A DNA stretch of 64,000 nucleotides from JABDIY01 sp963803845 (GCA_963803845.1 CAWDNZ010000005.1:1984001-2048000), one strand, 5' to 3'. Positions 7,896-19,167 are shown, counted from the stretch's first letter. Notes: a model not told the origin generated them from the letters alone. Made by a program: numbers and translations.

Positions 7896-9376
7896 CGCTG
7901 CCGAGCGTCCGAGTCCACGAGCTCTGGAGCATCTGCGCTACGGAGGTCCACACTGTCGGGGGATGCACCGGACGAATCGGCCGACGGATCTGGTGGGGTG
8001 CGAGGTAGGTCTGGTTCATTTCCACCCTGATCAAGACGGAACGGTGGGTACTCATCCGTCATAAGTGCCACGTAGGCGATCACTCGGTACATCCAGCGGT
8101 TCAGACCGATGATCAGTGAAAAGAGCGACCTCGGGTATTGGCCGGTGAAGAGCAACAAGACCCCAGCGATGAGAACGACAACGCCGAGGAGGCTGCCGCC
8201 ATTGTTCACGTTGCCCTCCGTGGTGGACCAGCTGGCCGAACCGGCGAGTACCGCCAAAATGAGCAGGTGCGGGATGGCCAGAATCCACTTCACGAGGACC
8301 AGTGGCCGAGACATGGTCTCCGGATAGGCAATCTCGAGTTCGGCGTGGTCTCCTTGCTCAGGCGACAGGCTGAACGGTGGGTACCGATCACTGCCGATCC
8401 CTCCCGTGGTTGCGTAGTAGGTCACTCGCCACGTCCACCGCATCACGCCAACGTTGAACTCGAAGATGCCACGCGGGTAACGCCCGGTGAAGAGGATCGA
8501 AACGGCGGCGACAATCGTCAAGACGGCGAAGATGGCCCAGAGAAACACCAGCGCGATGAAATGAGGGATCGCCAGGAACCATTTCACCAGCCACATCCAG
8601 CGGGACAATGCGGGGTCGAGCCGAGCGGTCAAAGCAACTGGCCCGGGGTGAGCCCACTCCGAGAATGACGGATGAGGGTCGCCGACAGCTGTCCGACCTG
8701 TGGTGCCGTGAGGACTGCGCACACCGGCCGCAATAAGCACGCCGGCAATACCCGTGAACAGCACCCCAACGCCGATCATTAGGAGGCTGAGCGGCAGAAC
8801 AAAGCCCGCTTTGGCCCCCACATTCACATCGGCTGCCAGACCGGGCGCCCCGTCAGCGTTCATCAGTGCAGCGGCCCATCGACCCGATGTCGCCTGCCAC
8901 GTCAGCTCCTGCTCTCCGACACCGCTGGCAGAAGCGACCCAGAAACTCTGCGCGGTAGGGGCCGCAACGGCCATGTTGCCAACCCTCCGTGTGAACTGTC
9001 CCTCCAGGTCGTTGTTCACATCGATCAGCTCATCGTGAGCGACGCCGGAGAGATAGCGATCCAAATCGGCCTCACGCGCAATGCCAATGAAAAGCTCATC
9101 AGTAGAGTTGGCGCCGGTCACGCGCAAACGGACATCGGCGTCGAGCGCGTCGAGCACCCAGTCGGGTGAGCCCGGATCGGCACGCAAATCAGCATCCTCC
9201 GCTGTGATGGCCGGTGTTGTGGTCTGCAGTCGATCCAGTGAAACGTCGAAGTACCCGTCATCATCGCGTTCAGCGACGTAGCCAAGTCCAAGCAAGGCTC
9301 CACCAACCAAAATGGCGATTGCCGGCAAAACGAGTAGACATCCGGCGAAGAGAGCAACAATTCTTCCTGGGCGCAT
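7892..9376 (-). CDS. DUF4389-type membrane protein, 494 aa
   Basis: An N-terminal signal/TM helix (residues 7-30) is followed by an extracytoplasmic domain of about 170 residues, a TM helix near 205-228, and two tandem copies of a DUF4389-like unit. Each copy has a helix ending in WxVKWxLAIPH, a second helix and the signature FTGxYPRxxFxxxxGxxRW. The tail after residue 450 is Pro/Asp/Ser-rich. The duplicated FTGRYPRGIFEF and FTGQYPRSLFSL make the assignment firm. Function unknown. The promoter must lie in the 308-bp gap shared with hsp20. Confidence 0.75.
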   Translation of the reverse strand: MRPGRIVALFAGCLLVLPAIAILVGGALLGLGYVAERDDDGYFDVSLDRLQTTTPAITAEDADLRADPGSPDWVLDALDADVRLRVTGANSTDELFIGIAREADLDRYLSGVAHDELIDVNNDLEGQFTRRVGNMAVAAPTAQSFWVASASGVGEQELTWQATSGRWAAALMNADGAPGLAADVNVGAKAGFVLPLSLLMIGVGVLFTGIAGVLIAAGVRSPHGTTGRTAVGDPHPSFSEWAHPGPVALTARLDPALSRWMWLVKWFLAIPHFIALVFLWAIFAVLTIVAAVSILFTGRYPRGIFEFNVGVMRWTWRVTYYATTGGIGSDRYPPFSLSPEQGDHAELEIAYPETMSRPLVLVKWILAIPHLLILAVLAGSASWSTTEGNVNNGGSLLGVVVLIAGVLLLFTGQYPRSLFSLIIGLNRWMYRVIAYVALMTDEYPPFRLDQGGNEPDLPRTPPDPSADSSGASPDSVDLRSADAPELVDSDARQR

Positions 9377-9684
9377 GGCTATTCCTCTCGGGTAGAAGGG
9401 GCGCGGGTCGGAGGCTGTCCTCCTAGTCTCCGTTGGGTCATTTCATCGGACTAGAGGCTTCTGCCAACATCTGGGGGGGGTTTGTTGCGGGGGTGGGTAA
9501 CTTCACGGCCCCCACAGAGCCAAGTCATGGGCCCCCACCCGTCCAGGAGTGGACCGGAGGAGTGGTCGTAGGCCTCTACCTACCTAGCCGACAAAGGAAC
9601 ATCGTCAGGTGTCAAGACAGTGCCGAACAAAGGGCGGCGAACCCATCCAGGGACTGCACCCTCGGCCCAAGAAGGGAAAGAAAG
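9377..9684. other. 308-bp divergent intergenic region between DUF4389 gene and hsp20
   Basis: No gene-like frame with a usable start beyond the hsp20 extension. It holds an 8-bp G run (9473-9480), further G-rich tracts, and a half-site gggactgcaccctc at 9650-9663. That half-site lies only 21 nt before the hsp20 start, inside its leader, so I do not call it a box. Both flanking genes must have their promoters here. Confidence 0.5.
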
Positions 9685-10206
9685 ATGCCAACCGCCAAGA
9701 ACACCCCCACGCCACAATCGGTCGACCTCACCGAATCGACCACGCCAGCGCCAGACCGCCACGAGGTCCAGGACTGGTTCGATCGTTGGTCCGATCAACT
9801 AGGCATGCGCCTCCCCGAGTTCTTCGGTAACAGGCTCCCTGAGGTTTGGGGTGCCGGCCGGGAGATCGTCGGTGTGATGCGGGTTGAGGAAATCATCGAC
9901 GACAAGGGCATCACGATTCGCGGCGAAATCCCGGGAATCGATCCCGAGAAGGACGTTGACATCACAGTCGAAGGAAATCGCCTGACGATCAACGCCGAGC
10001 GGCGCGAAAGCGAAGTGAAGAACGAAGCGGGTCGGCACCACTCCGAGTTCCGCTATGGCTCCTATCGACGGTCCTTTCCGCTTCCCTCGGGTTCGTCGGT
10101 GGATGCCATCGTGGCCACCTACCAGGATGGAATCCTTGAGGTCCACGTGCCAGTTCAGGCCGATCAGTCAGAATTGACTCGCATTCCCGTGAAGAAGGCC
10201 AAATAG
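9685..10206 (+). CDS. Hsp20 / alpha-crystallin family small heat-shock protein
   Basis: Small chaperone that holds unfolding proteins; 173 aa. An N-terminal arm of about 65 residues includes a Trp/Phe-rich stretch (DWFDRWSDQLGMRLPEFFG). The alpha-crystallin domain follows (residues 70-165), with the family hallmarks EIPGIDPEKDVDITVEGN and DGILEVHVPV. The ATG at 9685 is chosen over an earlier in-frame start at 9433 because gaaggg lies 10 nt upstream and the family fold begins after it. HspX is a leading DosR target in mycobacteria, but here I could find only a poor half-site, so membership in the regulon is uncertain. A hairpin follows the stop. Confidence 0.92.
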   Translation: MPTAKNTPTPQSVDLTESTTPAPDRHEVQDWFDRWSDQLGMRLPEFFGNRLPEVWGAGREIVGVMRVEEIIDDKGITIRGEIPGIDPEKDVDITVEGNRLTINAERRESEVKNEAGRHHSEFRYGSYRRSFPLPSGSSVDAIVATYQDGILEVHVPVQADQSELTRIPVKKAK

Positions 10207-10229
10207 CGCAAACCATGTGACCGACTCTC

Positions 10230-10256
10230 GGCGGTGGGCACCCTGTGCCCACCGCC
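10230..10256 (+). terminator. terminator-like hairpin after hsp20
   Basis: A perfect 12-bp GC-rich stem (ggcggtgggcac / gtgcccaccgcc) with a 3-nt loop, 24 bp after the hsp20 stop. No T run follows, so it may be a weak terminator or an mRNA-stabilising 3' hairpin. Confidence 0.65.
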
Positions 10257-10302
10257 AACCAATAGGTCGGCTGTTCCCCTTAGGTGCTGATGAGGAGGTG
10301 GT

Positions 10303-10322
10303 GTAGGGACGAAAGTCCCTAC
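10303..10322. promoter_or_regulatory. perfect DosR-type palindrome
   Basis: Perfect 8-bp inverted repeats (gtagggac / gtccctac) flank gaaa; the 14-nt core is 10306-10319. It is the most symmetric box in the window and matches the mycobacterial DosR consensus core at almost every position. The core ends 36 nt before the ATG at 10355. Confidence 0.88.
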
Positions 10323-10354
10323 TGCTCGAACCGTTGGCCCATGAGGCTGAGCAC

Positions 10355-11704
10355 ATGCCGCCCGAACGTTCCGTTGTCCCCGGGCCCGCCCTCCATAGCC
10401 TCGCAGCCAGTCATCGATTGGTGAGCGCACTGCTTGGAACGGACCTTTGCGGTCTGAGAATCGAAATGTACGACGGGACCGTCCTCGGACCAGCCGAGGC
10501 GCCCACGACCGCGCGGATCACTTCGCCAGACTTCTTCCGTCGGGTCATCCTCGGTCTAGGGAGCGAACTCGCATTCAGCCGCGCGTATGTTGCCGGCGAC
10601 GTAGAGGTTTCCGGCGACATCTACGGGATCGTGGGACTCCGGGATCGGATTGCAGCGTGTGCCGTGGATGCTGCGATGCTTAGAGACGCCGCGGAGCTGT
10701 TGGGCGTCCGCAACCTCGCAGATGTGATGAGACTGCGCCCACCTCCACCACCACCGGAGGAGATTCGCCTGCGTGGGCGACTCCACTCCCCCTTCCGTGA
10801 TTCCCAGGCGGTGTCGGCTCACTACGACGTGTCCAACAAGTTTTATCAGCAGTTTCTCGATCGCTCGATGACCTATTCGTGTGCGATCTTCGAACACGAG
10901 TCCGACACTCTCGAACAGGCGCAACTCCAGAAGTATGAGCTGATCGCCCGTAAGTTAGGGCTGCGGCCCGGGATGCGGCTGCTGGATGTGGGCTGCGGCT
11001 GGGGCGGCATGCTGATTTATGCCGCCCGAATGTTCGGTGTTCAGGCAGTGGGCATCACCGTCTCGCGAGAACAGCAGGAGCTGGCCGAGAAGAGAGTGGC
11101 CGAAGCCGGTCTCGCCGACCAGATCGAGGTCCGCCTCCAAGACTATCGCAACGTGTCCGATGGTCCCTTTGATGCGGTGAGCTCAATCGGGATGTTCGAA
11201 CACGTCGGCCAGAGGCAGCTTGCGCGTTACTTCAACAAAATCTCAGGTTTGCTCGCACCGGGGGGTCGATTGCTCAATCATGCGATCAACCGGTCGACTC
11301 CGCAAACGCGGGCTCGAATCACGCCGAGCAGCTTCATGGCCCGCTATGTGTTCCCCGACGGGGAGCTCCTCGAGCCTGGACAGGTGGTGTCAGCGGTGAA
11401 CGCATCAGAGTTGGAGGTTCGTCACGTGGAATCCCTTCGGGAACACTATGCGTTAACCCTGCGGCGATGGGTTGGGAATCTAGAGGAGAACTGGGATGAG
11501 GCCGTGCGTCTGACCTCATTGCCCCGAGTCAAGATTTGGCGTCTCTACATGGCTGGTTCGGCGGTGGCCTTCGAGGCCAACGAAGTAACCGTCACCCAGG
11601 TACTTGCTAGCAAGTCAGCAGGCGATGACGCTCGGCCAAAGTTCGGCCGACCGGTAGAGGCAGCCTCGTACGCTACGACGGCTCAAGTGCCTTCTTTGAC
11701 GTAA
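10355..11704 (+). CDS. cyclopropane-fatty-acyl-phospholipid synthase family methyltransferase
   Basis: SAM-dependent enzyme expected to methylenate or methylate unsaturated acyl chains of membrane phospholipids; 449 aa. Visible motifs: the CFA-type SAHYDVSNKFYQQFLDRSMTYSCAIF, the SAM-binding LLDVGCGWGG and the catalytic region SIGMFEHVGQ. A TTG at 10334 is in frame, but ATG 10355 fits the 36-nt spacing from the perfect DosR-type box and a GAGGCT -10-like hexamer at -12, with no Shine-Dalgarno, so the mRNA is probably leaderless. Its 3' end overlaps the convergent permease gene by 22 nt. Membrane cyclopropanation on entry into dormancy is plausible. Confidence 0.9.
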   Translation: MPPERSVVPGPALHSLAASHRLVSALLGTDLCGLRIEMYDGTVLGPAEAPTTARITSPDFFRRVILGLGSELAFSRAYVAGDVEVSGDIYGIVGLRDRIAACAVDAAMLRDAAELLGVRNLADVMRLRPPPPPPEEIRLRGRLHSPFRDSQAVSAHYDVSNKFYQQFLDRSMTYSCAIFEHESDTLEQAQLQKYELIARKLGLRPGMRLLDVGCGWGGMLIYAARMFGVQAVGITVSREQQELAEKRVAEAGLADQIEVRLQDYRNVSDGPFDAVSSIGMFEHVGQRQLARYFNKISGLLAPGGRLLNHAINRSTPQTRARITPSSFMARYVFPDGELLEPGQVVSAVNASELEVRHVESLREHYALTLRRWVGNLEENWDEAVRLTSLPRVKIWRLYMAGSAVAFEANEVTVTQVLASKSAGDDARPKFGRPVEAASYATTAQVPSLT

Positions 11705-12969
11705 GCGACACCGTCGTGGGCTGGGGCGGTCGATTCGCCTGCAAATCCCGCGACTACCAGGATCGTCACCAGGAAGGGCGCCATGAGCAGAAACTCGGTG
11801 GGGATTCCTGTTTGCAGAAGACCGAGTTTTTGCTGGAGGGCGTCGGCGAATCCAAAAACGAGCGCCGCTCCAAGGGCTCCGACCGGATGCCACCGGCCGA
11901 ATATCATGGCTGCCAAGGCGATGTAGCCACGGCCGTTGGTCATGTTCTCATCGAACCGACCGGTGGATCCGAAGATGAAGTAGGCCCCGCCGAGACCGGC
12001 CACCATCCCACCTATGACCACGCTCGTGTATTGCATCCGATAAACGTCGATGCCAACGGTGTCGGCCGCCCGTGGATGTTCCCCGACCGCCCTGACCCGG
12101 AGACCCCAGCGGGTCCGGAACAACAGCCAGGTGGCAATCGTTACAAACACGAACATGACGTACACAAAAATGTTCTGCTCAAAGAGCACCGGACCCAGGA
12201 ACGGAATGTCCCGGAGGTAGGGGATCTTCACAGAATTGAAGATGCCGGCATTGTTGTACTCCGGGTTACTGGCAAGCACCCGAGCGGTGAGGAACGACGT
12301 CAGACCCAGAGCGAAAAGATTCAGAACCACACCCACGATGATCTGGTCGACCCGGTAGCGGATAGACAGAACGGCAAGCACCCAGGACATCAAGCCGCCA
12401 ACCACAACGGCCGCAACTACGCCTGCAGGACCATTGATGGTGGATCCCACGACCGCAGCTGCAAATGCACCACTCAACAGCATCCCCTCGATCGCAATAT
12501 TGACGATCGCCGCCCGCTCACACATCAAACCGGCGATAGCTCCCAGAGCGATTGGTGTGGCCCGCACCATTGTTGCCTGGAACATGCCAACGAGGCTGAA
12601 GCTTGCTCCGTCAGCGGCCCAACCCAGAAAAGCCAGCACGAAGAGAACCACTGCGATGGACGTCACCACCGTCTGCCAGCGGTTGAAGCCCCGAGTCAGC
12701 TGGACACCGCCGATGATCGCCAGCAGAACGGCGATCAGGTACGCAACTGTGGAGACATCGAAGACGAGATCCGGAAACTGGTCGTGGAAACGGTCGCCAA
12801 CAGAGGTAAGGCGCAGCGTCGCATCACCCTCGCCGTCGCGTCCAAATATCCCGAAGACGACAAAAGCGAGGACCAAATAAAACACGCCGAGCGAACGCGC
12901 CTTGGCAATCTCCTGCCGAGTGCGAACTACGGGTGGTTCGGCGGTAGTGGACAAATCGGTGGCGGTCAT
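11683..12969 (-). CDS. ABC transporter permease, nucleoside-type (NupQ-like)
   Basis: Inner-membrane permease of the BmpA-type ABC importer; 428 aa with about ten hydrophobic segments. The signature GAIAGLMCERAAIVNIAIEG belongs to this permease family (BPD_transp_2), and PRAADTVGIDVYRM marks the cytoplasmic coupling region. It is the last gene of a four-gene operon and overlaps the previous permease by 4 nt (ATGA). Family knowledge points to purine nucleoside uptake. The last 22 nt overlap the convergent CFA synthase gene. Confidence 0.88.
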   Translation of the reverse strand: MTATDLSTTAEPPVVRTRQEIAKARSLGVFYLVLAFVVFGIFGRDGEGDATLRLTSVGDRFHDQFPDLVFDVSTVAYLIAVLLAIIGGVQLTRGFNRWQTVVTSIAVVLFVLAFLGWAADGASFSLVGMFQATMVRATPIALGAIAGLMCERAAIVNIAIEGMLLSGAFAAAVVGSTINGPAGVVAAVVVGGLMSWVLAVLSIRYRVDQIIVGVVLNLFALGLTSFLTARVLASNPEYNNAGIFNSVKIPYLRDIPFLGPVLFEQNIFVYVMFVFVTIATWLLFRTRWGLRVRAVGEHPRAADTVGIDVYRMQYTSVVIGGMVAGLGGAYFIFGSTGRFDENMTNGRGYIALAAMIFGRWHPVGALGAALVFGFADALQQKLGLLQTGIPTEFLLMAPFLVTILVVAGFAGESTAPAHDGVAYVKEGT

Positions 12970-14176
12970 GCGACAACCGCTCCTTCCTCGCCAGACCCGC
13001 TGGACACTTGGATACGGAATACTGCTCGAATAAGAGCTGGCGCCGCAACGAATATGATGATCAGGGCCTGGACTATTTGGATCATGTCCACGGGAACGTC
13101 GGTGGAGGCCTGCATCTCCTGGGCTCCAGCCTTCAGCCCACCGAAGAGCAAGGCCGCCAGCACGATGCCAGCAGGATGATTTCTACCCAGCAGGGAGACG
13201 GAGATGGCGTCGAAGCCGACGGCTCCGACAAAGCCGGGGGCGGCACGCCCCTGGACACCCAGAACCTCGTTGGCACCACCGATGCCGGCGAGCCCGCCGG
13301 ACACCGCCATCACCAGTACGGTCAACAACGTCACGTTCATCCCGGCATATCGAGCTGAGGACGGGCTCTTGCCCACGGCCCGGAACTGAAACCCCATAGT
13401 AGAGCGAAAGAGCATCCACCAAACGAGGACCGCAAGGGCGAGCGCCAGTAAGAAACCCACGTGCACCCGAAGGCCGGCACGATCCAGGAATCCAAGGAGT
13501 TGAGGTAAGCGCGCGGAACCGTCGACCGGCTTCGAAATGGGGTCGACGCGCCCCTCCGCCTGAAACGTGTTGGTCTTGAGTACCCACGTGAGCCCCAGGA
13601 GCGCGATGTTGTTGAGCATGATGGTGACGATGACCTCGTGGGCGCCGTTCCGGGCCTTCAAAAAGCCGGGGATCGCACCGTACAAAGCGCCCCCGAGGAG
13701 CCCACCAAGAACCGCCAGAGGCACGAGAATGACCGCCGGTAGGTCGAGGGTGAAGCCCACCCACGTTGCCGCCAGCCCCCCAACGATCATCTGGCCTTGA
13801 CCGCCGATGTTGAACAGCCCGGCTCGGAAGCCCACTCCGAGACCGAGTCCTACGATGATGAAGGGAGTGGCATTGGTCAGTGTCTCGGAAATCGCCCGGA
13901 GTGATCCGACCGAACCGACCAACAGCGCCCAGTACGCCTCACCAACGGATCCGACCATGTTTCCCAGCGCTGCCCCGGGTTCAGAACCGAGCCGCTCCAA
14001 ATTGTCAATGTCGGAGGCGACGACCACGAATGCGCTGAATACGAGAGCCGAGACCAGGGCGAGTAGCGGAAGGAGTAGCGCCGAGCGCCACTCGTCCACC
14101 GAAATTGCCGCCAGTCGGTTCTTCACTGCCTGAACTGCGTCGTCGGCGCGCGATGAAGACTTTTCGGGTTCGGGGT

Positions 14177-14180
<4 letters not shown>
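12966..14180 (-). CDS. ABC transporter permease, nucleoside-type (NupP-like)
   Basis: Second permease of the importer; 404 aa. A charged cytoplasmic N-terminus (residues 1-35) precedes membrane helices. The core has the family marker LGVGFRAGLFNIGGQGQMIVG and the coupling region SPSSARYAGMNVTLL. It pairs with the permease encoded just downstream to form the translocation channel. Both ends overlap neighbours by 4 nt, so the operon is tightly coupled. No DosR-type box was seen for this operon. Confidence 0.88.
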
Positions 14181-15718
<1,538 letters not shown>

Positions 15719-15732
15719 TGCTCGCTGGCTGC

Positions 15733-16809
15733 TTAGTTGACCGACACCGTGCCAGCGATTATGTCCGCTTTGAGTTGTTCGACCTGATCCTTCAACTCCT
15801 GGGGCACTTGGTCCTCGAAGTCATGGTAGTCGGCGATGCCGACCCCACCGTTTTCCAAGGTGCCGATGTAAAGAGTGCCAACATCGGTGCCGGCAATACC
15901 GCTTTCGATCGTTGCGAACACGGCTGCGTCCATGTTCTTGCGAACCGAGGTGAGTTCGACATCTCTATAGTCGGCGGCGCTCTCGTACCAGTCCGAGTCG
16001 ACACCGATGATCATGATGTCCGCAGCCTGAGCTGCGGCAGCGGTTCCCAGACCAACGGGTCCGGCCACCGGCATGATCACGTCGGCGCCTTCCGCGATCA
16101 GGTTCTCACCAAATGCCCGGCCATCATCGGTGCTTTCGAAGTTACCTGTGAACAGGCCCTCAGTCCCGTCCCAGCCGAGCACCTCGACGCTCGTTCCGTT
16201 CTGCTCGTTGTGATAGTTCACGCCGGCCAGGTAGCCATCCATGAAGATCGTGACCGTTGGAATGTTCACGCCCCCGAACGTGCCCACCTTTCCGGTCTCG
16301 CTCATTCCTGCGGCTAGGTAGCCAGCCAAAAAGGCCGCCTCATCTGTTGCAAAGGTGAGTGCGAGAACGTTTTCGATCGGCGGGTCGTAGGCGAAGTCGA
16401 CAATTGCAAACTGTTGGTCCGGATTTTCCGCCGCAGCCGCGGCGGTATCATCGCCCAGGAGGAAACCAACCGTGACGATCAAATCGCAGCCCTGGTTGAT
16501 GAACGAGTCGATGTTTGGCCGGAAGTCTGTTATGGCTTGGGATTCGAGGAACGATCCTTCGATGCCCAGTTGATCGACAGCATCGGTGACGCCCTTGTAC
16601 GCGGTTTCATTGAAGCTCTTGTCGTCGATACCGCCGGTATCGCTCACCTGACACGCTTTGTAGCTGGCATCACCGGAGGAGGACGGCTCATCGCTTCCGC
16701 AGGCGGCGGCTACGAGCGCGAAGACGCCCAACATTGCGAGGGTGGTAAGCAACCGCGACGGTCGAGAGGGCATTCCTGAACTTCGTTTAGATCGATTTGG
16801 TGTTTTCAT
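15733..16809 (-). CDS. BMP-family substrate-binding lipoprotein (BmpA-like)
   Basis: Surface-anchored solute receptor of the importer; 358 aa. A basic N-terminus and hydrophobic helix end in a lipobox, LVAAAC, with lipidated Cys37. The mature part has BMP-family features: DTGGIDDKSFNETAYKG near the N-terminus, then TVGFLLGDD, FATDEAAFLAGYLA and GVDSDWYE. It is the first gene of the operon and lies 14 bp before the ATPase gene. A short palindrome (16813-16827) sits immediately before the start codon. Likely ligands are purine nucleosides, from family knowledge only. Confidence 0.9.
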   Translation of the reverse strand: MKTPNRSKRSSGMPSRPSRLLTTLAMLGVFALVAAACGSDEPSSSGDASYKACQVSDTGGIDDKSFNETAYKGVTDAVDQLGIEGSFLESQAITDFRPNIDSFINQGCDLIVTVGFLLGDDTAAAAAENPDQQFAIVDFAYDPPIENVLALTFATDEAAFLAGYLAAGMSETGKVGTFGGVNIPTVTIFMDGYLAGVNYHNEQNGTSVEVLGWDGTEGLFTGNFESTDDGRAFGENLIAEGADVIMPVAGPVGLGTAAAAQAADIMIIGVDSDWYESAADYRDVELTSVRKNMDAAVFATIESGIAGTDVGTLYIGTLENGGVGIADYHDFEDQVPQELKDQVEQLKADIIAGTVSVN

Positions 16810-16812
16810 ACC

Positions 16813-16827
16813 CCGGACCTTATCCGG
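16813..16827. promoter_or_regulatory. short palindrome overlapping the leader of the nucleoside transporter operon
   Basis: A 5-bp perfect inverted repeat (ccgga / tccgg) around ccttatc-type centre sequence, ending 3 bp before the ATG at 16809 on the minus strand. It overlaps the place of the Shine-Dalgarno, so it could be an operator or a translation-blocking hairpin. Confidence 0.35.
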
Positions 16828-16901
16828 ACAACCATAGGTAAATAGAGCATATGGTCATCAAGTGGGAACAGCGGCTGCAAGGACGGTCACGCCTTGACCG
16901 T

Positions 16902-17381
16902 TCAACTGGCAAGAACTGCGACGACGATTTGCACGCTGCCATACACAACCAGCAGCGGGATCCCCAGCCGCCAGTCATACCGGTGGCTTCTTGCCACCAG
17001 GATAGTGGCGAGTAAGACACCGAGCGCTGCACCGGCCACGCCGATCCAGACCTCACCCGAGACCACAGATCCAAACACCGCTGGACCAAGTGATCCCGCG
17101 ACTGAAGATGCAGAGCAACGCCATGACCAGCGTCACCTGCGTCAGGGCCGAACCCGCCGAGTCGCCCACGTTTAGATCACCGTGTCCTGATGCCGTGCTC
17201 ACCAAGGAGTTGGCGATTTCCGGAAGGTCAGTCCCGATCGCCATGACCGTGAGGCCGACAACCGCCGGAGGAAGCTGGCTCGACGTCGTGATTCGAAGAG
17301 CCGCCGTCACCGCATGCTGGCTGGCCACCGCCGTCCCACCAATGCAGCCAAAAGCAGCACCCCCCAAAGCGCTGTCACCAT
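16902..17381 (-). pseudogene. broken Na+/Ca2+-exchanger (CaCA) family gene, two frameshifts and internal deletion
   Basis: Three consecutive minus-strand frames join into one membrane protein. ATG 17381 gives MVTALWGVLLLAALVG; near 17340 the frame must change to continue GGTAVASQHAV and the alpha-repeat VVGLTVMAIGTDLPEIANSL; near 17085-17100 it changes again to GSLGPAVFGSVVSGEVWIGVA and ends at 16902-16904 after a final hydrophobic helix. Only the first alpha-repeat and a C-terminal helix pair remain (about 160 residues against more than 300 for an intact exchanger). It is either a decaying gene or a poorly assembled stretch. Confidence 0.75.
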
Positions 17382-17445
17382 GTTGATGGCACGACGTCTG
17401 TTGATGGCACGACGCGCCTCCTTCCTGGCGCTACTGTCGCCCCGG

Positions 17446-19167
17446 TCAGGACGGTGGGCCAGAGTCCTTCGGCCGAGCCCCAAGCTCGACCTCAGATGCA
17501 TAGGGGAACCAACGAAGGTGCTCAAAGTCGGCGTTTGTTTCGGGAGCCACGGCCGCCTGCACGGACCGGTCTGGAACATGTTCGTTGTCGGCACCCAGAG
17601 ACGCGGCGTCTTCGAGGTACTCACGAAGCGGACGGCTGCCGGTTTGGCGCCTGTTCTCGTACGCAATCTCCCCGGAAGAAAACGACACATCCCTCAACAA
17701 CATCGCCGGCTGAGACCGCCTCTCGGTGTGGTGCCAGAATCCGGTGTCTGGATCAAACTGGTAATACCCGAGGAACCTTGACCCGTTGGATGCAACAAAG
17801 TGGACGGCGTCCACGAGATAGTCAAACGTGGTTTCATCGATGAAGTAGTTGAAGTTGAGCCGGATCCACCCTGGCTTGATTCCTTCACAGCCGCGAGTAA
17901 TTTCTCGTTCGAATTCCTCGGAGTGCTCCAAGTCGATCCCAAGCAGGCGATGCCCATAAGGGCCGGCACATGAACAGCCTCCCCGAGACTGGATACCGAA
18001 CAAGTCATTGAGGAGGGCAACCACGAAGTTGTGGTGCAGATGGCGATCGCCGTGCCGAACGACGAATGACACGATCGAGAGCCGGTCGGCGGAGTGGTTC
18101 CCCAGGACGTCGATATTCGGGTTGTCCTCCCATGAACGAATGGCGCGGGTGACGAAATCATGCTCTCGGGCGCTGATCGAATCGACACCCACCGCCTCCT
18201 TCAGCTTGAAGACCAATCCAGCCCGAATCGATCCGATGATCGCAGGTGTACCGCCCTCTTCGCGGTGCTCAATTCGTTCGTCGTAGTCGTGCTTGGTAGA
18301 ACTCACGAATTTCACGGTGCCGCCACCGGGGATATCGGGAACGCGATTGGAGAAGAGGTCCGTGCGAGCCACGAGAACGCCCGGTGTCCCTGGCCCACCG
18401 ATGAGCTTGTGAGGCGACATGAAGACAGCGTCTTTGTAGGCCAGATTCCCTTCTGCGGATGAGCCCATGTCGATGGTGACGTAAGGTGCGGCGGCGGCGT
18501 AGTCCCAAAAGGACCGAGCGTTGTACTTGTGCAGAAGACGGGAAACAGCGTCGGTATCGGTGATGATGCCAGTGACGTTCGATGCCGCCGAGAAGGACCC
18601 GATGAGCAATCCCCGATCCTTGTTCTTCTCGAGCTCTTCCTCGAGTTGGGGGAGGCTGATGTGACCATCGACGTCCTCCCCGATCACGATCACCTCAGCT
18701 ATTGACTCGCGCCAGGGCAGCTCGTTGGAGTGGTGTTCATACGGACCGATGAAAACAACTGGCCGGTCGGAATTGGGGATGGAGCTGCGAAATCCGTAGC
18801 GATCATCGAGGGTCGACGGGATTCTGAGGCCCATGACCCCGATGAGTTTGGCAATTGCGTAGGTTGCTCCGCTGCCGCAGAACAACACGGCGTGGTCGTC
18901 GGTTGCACCCACGCTGTCACGAATGATCTCCCTCGCTTCCTCTCGGAACCTCGTGGTCTGGAGACCGGTTCCCGACGACTCGGTGTGGGTGTTGGCGTAC
19001 AGCGGAAGCACCACGTCTCGGATGTAGTCCTCGATGAACGTCAACGCGCGACCCGAGGCCGTGTAGTCCGCATAGACCACTGGGCGCGGTCCAAATGGGC
19101 CGTCGATCACCTCCTCCTTCCCGATCACCGAATCCCGGACATATCGAATGAGAGGCGCAGAGGTCAT
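17446..19167 (-). CDS. class V aminotransferase / cysteine desulfurase-like protein
   Basis: PLP-dependent enzyme of 573 aa. The PLP-lysine motif is FMSPHKLIGGPG, and the region FGIQSRGGCSCAGPYGH has a Cys placed like the catalytic loop of cysteine desulfurases. The N-terminal part has YADYTASGRALTFIEDYI, typical of the fold. It carries about 150 extra residues at the C-terminus compared with simple desulfurases. I chose ATG 19167, since the longer frame (to 19311) would run through the DosR-type box at 19206-19219. The box lies 39 nt from the ATG. Sulfur delivery under dormancy is plausible; the exact substrate is unknown. Confidence 0.8.
   Translation of the reverse strand: MTSAPLIRYVRDSVIGKEEVIDGPFGPRPVVYADYTASGRALTFIEDYIRDVVLPLYANTHTESSGTGLQTTRFREEAREIIRDSVGATDDHAVLFCGSGATYAIAKLIGVMGLRIPSTLDDRYGFRSSIPNSDRPVVFIGPYEHHSNELPWRESIAEVIVIGEDVDGHISLPQLEEELEKNKDRGLLIGSFSAASNVTGIITDTDAVSRLLHKYNARSFWDYAAAAPYVTIDMGSSAEGNLAYKDAVFMSPHKLIGGPGTPGVLVARTDLFSNRVPDIPGGGTVKFVSSTKHDYDERIEHREEGGTPAIIGSIRAGLVFKLKEAVGVDSISAREHDFVTRAIRSWEDNPNIDVLGNHSADRLSIVSFVVRHGDRHLHHNFVVALLNDLFGIQSRGGCSCAGPYGHRLLGIDLEHSEEFEREITRGCEGIKPGWIRLNFNYFIDETTFDYLVDAVHFVASNGSRFLGYYQFDPDTGFWHHTERRSQPAMLLRDVSFSSGEIAYENRRQTGSRPLREYLEDAASLGADNEHVPDRSVQAAVAPETNADFEHLRWFPYASEVELGARPKDSGPPS

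Noticed and set aside
9545..9560. gtcc-aggagt-ggac inverted repeat
   Set aside because: Arms are in the inverse orientation to the DosR-type box and short enough to be chance.
9650..9663. DosR-like half-site gggactgcaccctc before hsp20
   Set aside because: Right half is poor and it lies only 21 nt from the start, inside the leader; it does not fit either spacing class.
11716..13179. Long open frame antisense to the ABC permease genes
   Set aside because: Composition is that of a shadow frame in high-GC DNA; the opposite strand encodes two clear permeases.
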